Source: Hygrophila difformis | Lineage: Eukaryota; Streptophyta; Magnoliopsida; Lamiales; Acanthaceae | Length of the DNA: 64,000 nucleotides | NCBI GenBank assembly: GCA_030278955.1 | Contig: JAOANR010000001.1 | Coordinates: 22,919,468 to 22,983,467 of the forward strand | Direction of reading: 5' to 3' | Part shown: positions 12,201-21,374 of the stretch, piece after piece | Layout of the letters: every line of letters starts with the position of its first letter | Numbering within the stretch: the first letter of the stretch is position 1 | Program-made: the position numbers and the translations under genes | The notes under the pieces: model-generated | Databases searched by the model: none | What the model saw: only the letters and a program-made list of their open reading frames with translations | What the model was told of the DNA's origin: nothing

Positions 12201-12910
12201 GCCCGCGAAATGGTGGGCTGGAGTGGGCTTGGCCCGTGTCGCCCCACCAACCCGTCTTGACACCTCTAACGAATATACAGTGTGTGATAAATATTCCAAT
12301 ACAACATACCATGACAATAACAACAGCTTCCTCCACTAAAACACGACACTGTACGTAAACATGTATAAGACTGCGCAAATACCTATATCATACAAGGGCA
12401 CTTTACTAAATCACTATTCTATATATACAACAGTAGAAACACTCGTGATCGTTGCATGCAAAAGAAAAATACCCCTTTACTTCAAAACAAAATCATTTCC
12501 CGTAATGCAAACATGCACCAATGTATGTTGAGAAAATAAAACATTACTATCATAGGTTTGGGCACCACAGTGGGTTTCGTTTAGCACCACACGTAACTCA
12601 TTTTCTTGCTGCCAGCTTTCTTGGTCGTCACATTCATCTTGCCAAAGGACAGCCCCCTAGCATTGTTCAACCTTGCCATCCTCATTACATCTGCGTCGTG
12701 GATGAGTTCCATTGAGTATCCTCCATAGTCTACCTCATAATGTAAGCTATTTCTTGTTGCACATACGTCGGGGCATTTATCCCTCAACTTTTCATACACG
12801 TCCGGAAGAAGATCCACAGCCTTAAATCGCACAAGATGCACCTCCGAATTGTAATCACAAAAAAGCATTATCTCTTCCCCATGGAGTGGCTCTTCACCAC
12901 AGCTCATCAT
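9262..12910 (-). pseudogene. Mutator-like (MULE) transposase gene, broken
   Basis: Read leftward from 12910, the first exon (about 12910-12590) encodes a PB1-like N-terminal domain; I chose the Met at 12910 because the frame upstream resembles nothing. After an intron holding a hAT MITE comes 11406-10615, with a MuDR-type DNA-binding domain and the start of the DDE core (LDTTHIKSKWKGSILGVVGK, first Asp). The next block (10454-10245) has FFSDRHSGL with the second Asp and RHREDNFKTE. The block from 10103 has the NLIESWNFWV helix region and a SWIM-type CSCGYWQ. A frameshift near 9575-9590 interrupts the SWIM motif, and the frame moves to one ending in a zinc knuckle, CGLCRRRGHNRATC, at 9262. The SWIM third Cys is not visible in either frame. 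Splice junctions between 10615 and 10454 do not join cleanly. I read it as a decayed element gene. No terminal inverted repeats were identified. Confidence 0.75.
11509..12268. mobile_element. hAT-type MITE with 8-bp TSD
   Basis: The 8-bp TSD ACGAATAT flanks the element exactly (11501-11508 and 12269-12276). The ends are inverted: TAGAGCTGTCAAAATGGGC on the left against TAGAGGTGTCAAGACGGGTT read inward from the right. About 170 bp at each end is GC-rich with many GGGC/GCCC words, and the middle 400 bp is extremely AT-rich. It has no coding capacity. It sits in an intron of the MULE transposase gene. Confidence 0.88.
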
Positions 12911-13829
12911 ACTTCTTCTCCTCCACGGATTCCTCCTAACACACCCTAACCCTTCTCCTCGGACTGAAGAATGCCGCAAGAATCTTCTCCAAAGCCCTTC
13001 CCTTACCCTCGTCTCTTCCCTCTCAAGAAACACAGATACCCACCCCCTATTCCTTCTATGGTCGGTTGGAAATGTGGTGACAAACCCTAGCCTTTTCCAT
13101 CTCCAATAGCGAGCTCTCGTCCGTCCTTCAGCGCGCGGAAATGGGCTTCCCACACATGTATTTGGCGCCAACGGGGGCTTCCCAAAGAAGCCAACAATCC
13201 GAGAAGAAGTTTTGTGAATGGAGGGTTTGGAACCAATTTTTACGCAAGGAAGAAGGAGCAAAATGAGTACCTCCTGCCATATGTCACATCAGCTCCTTTT
13301 GCAGCAAAAAAAGTAAGGTTACAATGGTAATTTCTTTACTCCTTTTCTTATTCCTTTTCTTTTATGTAGGGGGGATTAAAGTGATATGTATTTCAACAAT
13401 AGGCATGATAATAATAGTATGTAGGGATTTAACTTTAATTCTTAAATTGGAGGGATTTAACTATAAAAATCCCTTTATATATTGCTATACCAAGCTCAAG
13501 TATCCATTAATTAAGCTCGCTTGACTTGTTTAACAGCTTTAAATTCTTTAATAAAATTTTTCTAATCATATAATTAAAAAAAATTAAAAAATATGTGCAG
13601 CAAGAATGTTCCTTCTTAGAAATTGTGCGGTGAGGACAATAATCAATAGATAATTAGTTGACGAAGACTTTGAGTTTAATTTGTCCAGCCACTACTTGAC
13701 TTTACTTAGCCGTGTCCAATTGCCAATTGTAGTCTGTAAAATACTCCTTTACTTCTTCCATGCCCATCCATAATTTCCTTTTGGCCGATCACTCTAACCT
13801 TCAATTCATAGTTGTATCCAGATATTATT
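12911..13829. other. Intergenic region upstream of MULE gene and PP2-like gene 1
   Basis: It holds the divergent upstream regions of the minus-strand transposase and the plus-strand PP2-like gene. From about 13490 it shares blocks with the region upstream of the second PP2-like gene (15360-15568): a CAAGTATCCA-TTAA stretch, ACTCCTTTACTT, and GGCCGATCACTCTAACCTTC. The 5' flank was therefore duplicated along with the gene. No other gene is seen. Confidence 0.5.
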
Positions 13830-15223
13830 ATGATATCTCGAAGTCATATCTACGACAACTGGGAGAAGCTGGTTGGATCCGTGCTGCGAAGAGACCACGA
13901 CAGGCAGTTGGCCCTCTGTGATTCCACCTCTGATGATTCCACCAGCATTCACTCCTGCTTCTCCTCGTCCTTCTCCTCCCAATTTGATGATTTCCATTAT
14001 AATTCATTTGTGCCTGCAGAAGAATCACGATCAATTCCAATAGATCATTCAGACCTAGTGCTTGATCATCAGGCGTGGAAGGCGATGCTCCCGCCTGGAC
14101 AACAGGAGATACTTTATAAATCAGCTTCAATGGTAATATACAATATTACTCATCAAATCCAGTTTTCTTTTTTATCCAAAACAAAATGTATATGATGAAA
14201 TGTTGATTTACAGCAACAAAAGGACAATTTTTTTTTTTTTTTTTAATTTTCTTTTTGCGAAGCCGAAGCCAAGGTGGAAGCACATGTCACACAAATTACA
14301 AAATGATAAAAGGGAGGGATAGGGGGTTGGGTGGGAAATTGAAGGCAGCTCGTCCCAACAAAAGGACAATTTAAAACCAAGTTTAGAATTACAACTGTTT
14401 TTAATTTTTCCAGGCTTTGCTTCTTTTATGTTTCCAAGAAACCAAGTCCGCAAGAACCTTTATTGAAATCATAGATGTGTACGGTCCTAACAATAAATTC
14501 ATTTTGCTTTGGTCTAGAAATTTTTTCTAGATCATACGACGAGGAAGAACTGTTTCTTGCTGGGACTGGGAGCCATGAGGCTTTTATACTCAGATGGGAA
14601 TTGGGATACCATACGCGACGAAAGATCAAGGTCATTTGTTCATATATAATCCTTTTATTACATTGATATGGATCGATATTATATATACATATATTACCTC
14701 ATAGAAGATTTATGCTTTTGTAGTATCCATGTGCAGATTCTTAAAAATTCTTCGGCCTAGGACTGTTAGTAGTAATTCAGAAGATGTTGATGTTGGTGGT
14801 TTAATCAATATGAAAATGTTGTCTCCAAAGACCCTTTATGCAGGGTATCTTGTGTTTCGATTAGAAAATAACGAAAGAATTCCAGATGTACTGTGTTTGA
14901 CTTCAGCGACCAAAATATTCTTTCCTGGGAAAATTTTGGATTATTCTCAAGTTCAAAAGCGCGTAATTCGGTTAGACCTCTGCAAAGATAGACCTGATGG
15001 TTGCAAAGAAGTTGAACTGGGAAACTTTCAGGTTCACGAGGAAAGCAAAGCAGAGGTACAAGTAGGAGCGCAGATAGCGAATTATTCCAGAGCGTCAAGG
15101 GTGTTTGGTCTCATCGTAGTGGGTATTGAGTTTCGACCTTCAGAGATTCCACCTCAAGTTTTCTCCAGGCAAGAAGAAACTCCTCTCGACGACAGGTATA
15201 TTCAAAATTTTGATAATAACTAG
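13830..15223 (+). CDS. PP2/Nictaba-like phloem lectin gene, copy 1 (three exons)
   Basis: Proposed exons are 13830-14132, 14518-14630 and 14737-15223 (303+113+487 nt, 300 residues). Introns begin GTAATA and GTCATT and end TCTAG and GTGCAG. Phases match only if exon 2 is read as the frame containing LDHTTRKNCFLLG, which resembles the conserved D-K-x-T-x-K-K-C-Y-M-L-x-A segment of PP2 proteins; the longer open frame in exon 2 is a shadow. Exon 3 carries the PP2 core (INMKMLSPKTLYAGYLVF, then KDRPDG, KEVELGNF and VVGIEFRP). PP2/Nictaba-domain proteins bind N-glycans or GlcNAc and occur in phloem, cytosol and nucleus. The N-terminus (SHIYDNWEKLV, then a Ser-rich stretch) has no recognisable F-box, unlike PP2-B proteins. 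Start chosen by alignment with copy 2. A GACAG|GTATAT near 15195 could be a further donor, so the 3' end is less sure. Confidence 0.72.
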
Positions 15224-15568
15224 TTAGTTTCAAACTTTAGCTTGGTTTGGCTCGTTTAAACCTCGGCTCAGCTAATTCGTTTAAGCCAAGCATAGTTTAG
15301 TTTAACACTCGTTTAATAAATGAGTCAATCTCGGCTTTAACTTGTTTATTAAATGATCAGCTGAGCACAAGTATCCACTAATCCAGGTTGCTCAGCTTGT
15401 TTGACAACTATAAATTTTTTCATAACTAAAGAAATAACTCCCAAAATAGCGGCACGATGTAATTTGTAAAATACTCCTTTACTTTCATGCCCATCGATAA
15501 CTTCCCCTTGGCCGATCACTCTAACCTTCCATTCATAGTTGTAGCTAGTTTTGAATCCAGTTATTGGG
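15224..15568. other. Intergenic spacer between the two PP2-like genes
   Basis: It contains AT-rich sequence and a duplicated upstream block that also precedes copy 1 (GGCCGATCACTCTAACCTTC and TTCATAGTTGTA just before the start). It probably includes the promoter of copy 2. Degenerate GCTCGTTTAAACC/GGCTCAGCT words near 15240-15400 look like a decayed MITE. Confidence 0.45.
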
Positions 15569-17088
15569 ATGTCTCACAGTCATATCTACGACAACTGGGA
15601 GAAGCTGGTTGGAGTCGTGCTGCGAAGAGACCACGGCAGGGAATTGGCTCTCTGTGATTCCTCTGAAGAATCACGTTCAATTCCAATTGATTATTCAGAC
15701 CTAGTGCTTGATCATCAGGCATGGAAGGCGATGCTCCCGCCTGGACAACAGGAGATACTTTATAAATCAGCTTCAATGGTAACACAATATTACTCATCAA
15801 ATCCAATTTTCGTTTTTGTCCCAAACAAAATAGCGTACACGATAAAATGGTGATTTTGAGTAACAAAAGGACAATTGAAAATTAGAGAACTAATTTGTAC
15901 TATTTGTAACAACGTAAGAGGACAAAAAAACAAGTTTACAAGAACTGTGTTTTATGTTTCCAACAAATCAAGTTACAAGAACCTTTTTTTTAATATATAT
16001 ATATATATTTTTTAACAAAAAGTTGGTATTTCCTATATTAAAATCATAGATATGTAGGGTTTAATAATAGTTACATTTTGCATTGGTGTAGAGATTTTTT
16101 CTAGATGCTCGGACGAGGAAGAACTGTTTCTTGCTGGGAGCTATGAGCCTTTTATGCTCAGAGGGGAATTGGTTTTTGGAACCTCACAAAAATTCAAGGT
16201 CAGTTGTTCATATAATCATTATTATCACGTAGATATGAAAGATATTACTACATCCGTTCTCATATAAATGAACCATTTGCATAGTAGTAACTATTCATTG
16301 GGTAACTTTAACTAATTTTTTAGACATAGTTATATAAGAAAAAACATAGTCATGTGAGATCTTGTTAGATTCGTCTAATCACATAGTTTTAAAATATCAA
16401 ATTTTTATAATTTTTACTTATACACAATTTGAGTTATAAATATTTAAAAATGTATCTTGGACTGCGTGAAATGCAGGATGGATGCATTTATTTGAGAACA
16501 GATGAAGTATATATTATTATCTTATAGCGGATTTATTCTTTTGTAATGTCTATGTGCAGATTCTTAGAAGTTCTTGAGGCTAATAAGAATAGTAGCAACA
16601 CACAGGATCTTGAAGTTGGTGGTTTGATCAATATGAAAATGTTGTCCCCAAAGACCCTTTATGCAGGGTATCTTGTGTTTGGATTAGAGACAAACAAAAC
16701 AACTCCACATCCGTGTTTAGCTATTTCAACTATAGAAATGTTTGATACTCAAATTCATAAGTGCACAATTGGGTTAGAGCATGGCAAAGATAGACCTGAT
16801 GGTTGGAAAGAAGTTGAACTGGGAAACTTTCTTGTTCGCGATGGATGGAAAACAGAGGTACACTTAGGAGCACGAATAGTGAATCCTTTCATAGCGTCGT
16901 CGTCTTGGGTGAAAGATCTCGTCGTAGAAGGTATTGAGTTTCGACCTTTAGAGACCCCACCTCAACTTCTCTCCACGGTACAAGAGACAAGTAGTTGGGA
17001 GACATATAACACACTTATAGAGAGTCATGATGAGTTGAAACTTATGGAACCTCCTACCGATAGCTGGCGTTTTCAGAAAGGGAGATGA
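15569..17088 (+). CDS. PP2/Nictaba-like phloem lectin gene, copy 2 (three exons)
   Basis: A tandem duplicate of the gene at 13830. Exons 15569-15778, 16092-16198 and 16560-17088 (210+107+529 nt) join in frame to 281 residues, with GTAACA..GTAG and GTCAGT..GCAG introns. Exon 1 starts MSHSHIYDNWEKLVG and lacks about 31 residues of the Ser/Phe-rich linker that copy 1 has after LALCDS. Exon 2 reads through LDARTRKNCFLLGAM. Exon 3 has the PP2 core INMKMLSPKTLYAGYLVF, KDRPDGWKEVELGNF and VVEGIEFRP, with a C-terminal tail 14 residues longer than copy 1. KDRPDGW keeps a Trp that is Cys in copy 1. A 260-bp Stowaway MITE lies in intron 2. No frame-breaking lesion is visible, so I treat it as potentially functional. 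Biochemical role inferred from family only. Confidence 0.74.
16248..16507. mobile_element. Stowaway MITE (degenerate) in PP2 intron
   Basis: TA dinucleotides flank the element at 16246 and 16508. The ends are inverted: CTACATCCGTTCTCATATAA on the left and a right end reading CTTCATCTGTTCTCAAATAA on the other strand. This is the CTCCCTCCGTTC family with mutations. The length of 260 bp matches the 258-bp copies at 19339 and 32724. It lies inside intron 2 of PP2-like copy 2 without touching the splice sites. Confidence 0.75.
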
Positions 17089-17332
17089 TCTGAGGAAACC
17101 CACGGGAGAATGTGTAAATATAGTATTTTCTTGGTGCTGATGGACGGTTTGCTTCGGATACTAAGTACATTCATTATTATAATACTAAAAATGTGATCAT
17201 TATCGACGTTTTTGTGATTAATATTTAATGAATATAATCATTATCGCTATTTTTGTGATCAATGTTCTGGTTAAATAATTGATGTTACCTTGCACGTCCA
17301 GCAAGAAACCATGCTCTCCTCAATAATTATAA
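17089..17332. other. 3' flank of PP2-like copy 2
   Basis: AT-rich sequence with a local repeat (ATCATTATCG...TTTTTGTGAT twice, 17198-17262). It would hold the 3' UTR and polyadenylation signals of copy 2. Nothing else is seen. Confidence 0.4.
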
Positions 17333-18512
17333 GGGCGTGGATATGTGCACACACTAAATAATAAAAAATACCCAATCTTGAAGACACCTACCACAAAAAC
17401 ATTAAAAAAGCAAGAATGTTGAGGGCACCCACATCAAATGTATCCAATCTACCCTTGATGAGTAAAAATATCATGATGTTGAGCACCATCATTGTGTTAG
17501 GGGCACCAATTTAAAATTCAAAAAACAAATTCCCCCATCATCTCAAACACACGGCTTCTCCCACCCTCTCAAACTCGTAACCCATTCACTCCATCCACCT
17601 CCAATGACGGCGAAGAAGATGTCTGGTGCAGGAGCACGACGGCGAGGCGGAGACAGCTGCAGGGGGAACAGAGGTAAGCATTTCTAGTTTCAAACCTTAT
17701 TGGCTAGGGTTTATTTTGGGTTAGATTTGTTTATTTAAAAATAGGAGGAATTAATGTGATTATAAAAGTATTGGGTACATGGATTGGTGTTTATTTTGGT
17801 GAGGATGGACACCATTGATGTAGAAGGTGGCTATTCTGGCGACACACAGCAAACGGCCAATACCGGCTGTTTGGGCTTTATTAGAAACAACCAATCGTTT
17901 ATGGGGGATGAAGTTGGCCAATGGCAGACGAGAAGGGAGTTGGTGCTAGAGAAATTGTCACATTCTACAGAAAACGGCCAATTGTGGCCGAAATTCCATA
18001 TAGGAAACGGCCAATAGTGGCCGAGAATTCCTATAAATTTCGGCCAATAAAGGCTGAAATATCATACTATGCACAACCGTAATTGGCTGATTTTGGGGCT
18101 ACGCGAATTTTAATTGAAGATTTTTACTTACAGCAAGAAATCTTACTCAAATGATGGAAGAGTGTTACCTTTCTCACCACCATTACTTTCGAATCATCTC
18201 CGACCATGTTCTTCTCTGTTGAAGGGCTAGCTGAAACCAATCTCTCCCTCATTTTCCTTCATTGAGCTAAGCTTTTCATGGAGTTATGGTTTGGGGGAAG
18301 AAGAAGAAGGAGGAAGTTGATGGGTTCCCTCAACATTCATCTCGCAATGGTTGTGTGCCTTCAACATTTCACCATTTCATTTTTTAAGGGGTGCCTCCAA
18401 CATAATAAGTTGGTATCAACAAAATTTAACTTAAAGTCATTAAGGGTAAATTTGGTATTTCAGTATTATGGTGGGTGTCCCTAATTTTTCCTCTGTGTAT
18501 ATATCCTCGCCT
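17333..18512. mobile_element. Non-autonomous Mutator-like element (1.18 kb, 9-bp TSD)
   Basis: An identical 9-bp TSD, TAATTATAA, lies at 17324-17332 and 18513-18521. The ends are imperfect inverted repeats: GGGCGTGGATATGTGCACACA split as GGGCGTGGATATG / TGCACACA on the left, against AGGCGAGGATATATACACAG from the right. A 9-bp TSD is typical of Mutator-like elements. The interior contains a possible exon from ATG 17604 ending in a GTAAGC donor and a 77-codon frame at 17784-18017, neither recognisable. It may be a Pack-MULE-like carrier. The GGCCAAT palindromes at 17850-18060 lie inside it. Confidence 0.65.
17850..18062. repeat. Short palindromic CGGCCAAT...TGGCCG repeats
   Basis: Near-palindromes recur: ACGGCCAATACCGGCTGTT near 17853, ACGGCCAATTGTGGCCG near 17974, ACGGCCAATAGTGGCCG near 18006 and TCGGCCAATAAAGGCTGA near 18039. 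The last three are separated by only about 15 bp of AATTCC-rich spacer. Confidence 0.65.
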
Positions 18513-18665
18513 TAATTATAAATTGTTAAACGAAGTTGAATTTTAGAATCAAGCATCCTAAAACTCCCCTGTTATCCTTTCCTTGAAAATTTCAATTTGA
18601 TGTAAAAAATATTGGTTTCAAACTAAACAGAGAAAATGTGACCGGGGCCGACCGGCTTAGACATA

Positions 18666-19835
18666 GGGCCCATTTGGATTGGCTTTTAAAAAAAGCAGAA
18701 GCCAAAAGCAGAAGCAGAAGTGAAAGCCAAAAGCAGAAGCAGGTAATTTTTGTGTTTGGATGGAATGTTTGAAAAGCAGTTTTTTTTTCAAAAGTGTGTT
18801 TGGATATGTAGGGCCCGTTTGGATTGGCTTTTGAAAAAAGCAGAAGCCAAAAGTGGAAGCAGAAGCAGAAGTCAAAAGCAAAAGCATTTAACTTTTGTGT
18901 TTGGATTGAATGTTTGAAAAGCGGCTTTTTCTAAAAAATATGTTTGGATGAATAAAAATGAAAAGTGCTTTTGGAATGTAGTAATTACCAAAAAGGACGT
19001 GCTACTTAATATGATAATAAGATATATTTATAGTGTAATTTATATTAAGTAGGTGGCGTATTTAAGTCATTGTACATTTTACGAGGTGCTTTTGGCTTCT
19101 GCTTTTGGGAGAAGCACCTCCTGGGCTGCTTCTCCCAGAAGCACTTTTTTGGCTTTTCGAGGTGCTTTGCTTTTTCTTAAAAGTCAAAACAAACACTTAA
19201 TTTTTATTAGAAGTGCTTTTGGCAGAAGCAAAATCCAAAAGCACCTTCCTAGAAGCCAATCCAAATGGGCTCGTAATAGTGAAAAGTGCTTTTGAAATGT
19301 GTAAATTACCAAAAAGGATATGCTATTTATATATAATACTCCCTCCGTTCCTTTTTAGTTGTCTCTTTCAACTCAATTTCAATAACCAAGATTTGCATTA
19401 ATTAACTCATAAATTTACATTTTTACCCTTCACCTAAACTCATTCTTAACAAATGTCAACAAATAGCATTTATGTAAAGTGAAGGGCAATATAGTAAAAA
19501 CATAGCATAACTACCTATAACTACCTAAAAATGACAACTATTTTGGAACACTTTTTACTCTCTAAAAAGACAACTAATAAAAAGGAACGGAGGGAGTAGT
19601 ATATATTTATAGTGTAATTAAAATAAATTAATAGGGGCATTTATGACTCTGCACACATTACTAGGTGCTTTTGGCTTCTGCTTTTCGGAGAAGCACCCCT
19701 GAAGCACTTTTGCATCTTTTCAATGTGCTTTTGCTTTTTCTAAAAAGCCAAAACAAACACTCTTTTTTCTTCAAAAGTGCTTTTGGCAGAAACAAAAGCC
19801 AAAAGCAGTAAAAAAAAAAATCATTCCAAACATGC
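18666..19835. mobile_element. Cluster of GGGCCCGTTTGGATTGG-type MITEs
   Basis: Two left ends occur in tandem (18666 and 18811, GGGCCC[AG]TTTGGATTGGC). A matching inverted right end finishes near 19272 (reads GAGCCCATTTGGATTGGC on the other strand), flanked by GTA on both sides of 18811-19272. All copies are rich in AAGCAGAAGC/GCTTCTGCTTTTGG. A further related half-copy extends from 19273 to about 19835 and is split by a Stowaway insertion. The 3-bp flanks suggest a PIF/Harbinger (Tourist) type, but this is weak. Confidence 0.55.
19339..19596. mobile_element. Stowaway MITE (258 bp), nested
   Basis: TA duplicates at 19337-19338 and 19597-19598 flank perfect-looking inverted ends, CTCCCTCCGTTCCTTTTTAG on the left and its complement on the right. 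It has no coding capacity. It is inserted in the GCTTCTGCTTTTGG-rich MITE cluster. Confidence 0.92.
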
Positions 19836-20974
19836 TCATAAAGTGCTTGAATGGGAATCGGAATTGACAGTCAATTCGCAGTGGTTTTTCCCGATTATTA
19901 ATTGCATTTTTGAAATTAAATTCAAACTTCCTCGAGAAAATGCAGGGGACATAAAATGACAAATTAAAGACAACCAAATTAGAAAATGGAGACAAGTATT
20001 GGAAGGAACCATTTCGGAGTTTTATTTCTTCCTCGATCTTGTGTAGGTCTCAAATTCTTTAGTTTGTTAACCACCTTTTTATTCATTTTGTGTATATGAG
20101 AATCTAGTAATAACATCATTTCGGCTGCGTTTGGGAAGAAATGCTAACGATTAATTAGCGTTTAGCTTTTAAAATATATATACTAAAAATAGCCTTAAAT
20201 CCTATATATAGTAAACACTAATTACAGTAATTTCCAAATTTTAATCTCTAATGTGTTAACTCTGAACGCTTCTCTCCCCCAACTTTTAACTTTCCAAACT
20301 CCAGACTCTAAACTCTAATTTAAAATTGCATTACCAAACATCATTATTCAAATTTAAAACAATTGTTCACCATTAATTTCAAACTCCAAACTCCAGACGC
20401 TAAATTCTAATTATTTACCAAACATACCCTTCTTAATTTGATGGAATATGGTAACCACATTTTGATAACTTAATTAATTTCCTACATTGAAATTTCTGTC
20501 ACATCTGTCATAAAACAACAACAATAATTCTGTTCTGTTTGCAGAGCTGTGGGAGCTGTAACTGTCAGTTTTATTTAAGCGTTATGTACAACTAGCTGTA
20601 GCTGTCAAAAAATGTATGAAATAACATAAAAGGACAAACATTTATATAGACTATTGGGTAGTGCGTTGGTTATTGGGTTAAAATTATAATTGCTCAACAA
20701 TAAGCTACCAGCTTATTTTTTAAAGCTACTACAGGTAGCTTCTAAAATAGAAGCTACCAAAAGCTCCCAAAAGCTAGTGTGCAGAACGGGCCTTTTGTTT
20801 TAAAATAAAAGCTAAAGCTCCCAAAAGCTCTCAAAAGCTGCGTGCAGAAAAGACCCAAATAGTCGGGTATGTATCATTAATTGTCAATTTAGTTATTGAA
20901 GAAGGAAAAAAAAATTAATGCTACTCATTTCCTTTGACCATTTAATTAGAATAATGTGGCAAATAATAAGGGTG
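19836..20974. other. AT-rich region with two decayed MITEs
   Basis: About 20122-20429 has imperfect inverted ends (GGCTGCGTTTGGGAAGAAA against GGGTATGTTTGGTAAAT read from the right). About 20530-20862 has AGCTGTGGGAGCTG near its left end and inverted AGCTTTTGGGAGCTTTAGCT near its right end. Both have the ...GTTTG / MITE-like organisation of host-gene-flanking elements. No gene is seen. Confidence 0.45.
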
Positions 20975-21295
20975 TGTCATAAAATGCGGCTTGAAGACCG
21001 CTTAAATTCATAAAATGTGGTTATATCATAAATATGGTTGTCACATCATACCTAACAAAGGCAGAATTAGGCATTTCCTTTGCCTATATATCTGCTATTG
21101 TATCCATTGAAAAACACAGAGATGTCAATACATTCACTCTCGCTGATCGTGTTCTCTATTATTTTAATCATCATATTGTTCATCATCTCTCTTTCATTTA
21201 TTGCCATTCGTGGTCTTATTCTTCTCTCTATTTTTATTGTCATCGTTACTTAATACAAACAAACATACACATATTATTATATTATATACACAACA
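20975..21295 (+). repeat. copia 5' LTR
   Basis: Starts TGTCATAAAATGCGG and ends ACACAACA. It is followed directly by CGTTATCAGCACGA, which serves as the primer-binding region. TSD GGGTG lies at 20970-20974. Confidence 0.92.
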
Positions 21296-21374
21296 CGTTA
21301 TCAGCACGAGGAGACTATGTCCAAGTTACCAGAATTTGAGGTATAATTTTTATTCCAAAATTTTCAATAAGATT

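Noticed and set aside
9262..12910. Functional domesticated MULE gene (FAR1/MUG type)
   Set aside because: There is a frameshift in the SWIM region and unresolved junctions in the catalytic core.
14475..14666. Longer open frame over PP2 exon 2 (copy 1)
   Set aside because: Its phase does not fit the splice sites in either gene copy, while the shorter frame joins in phase at both ends.
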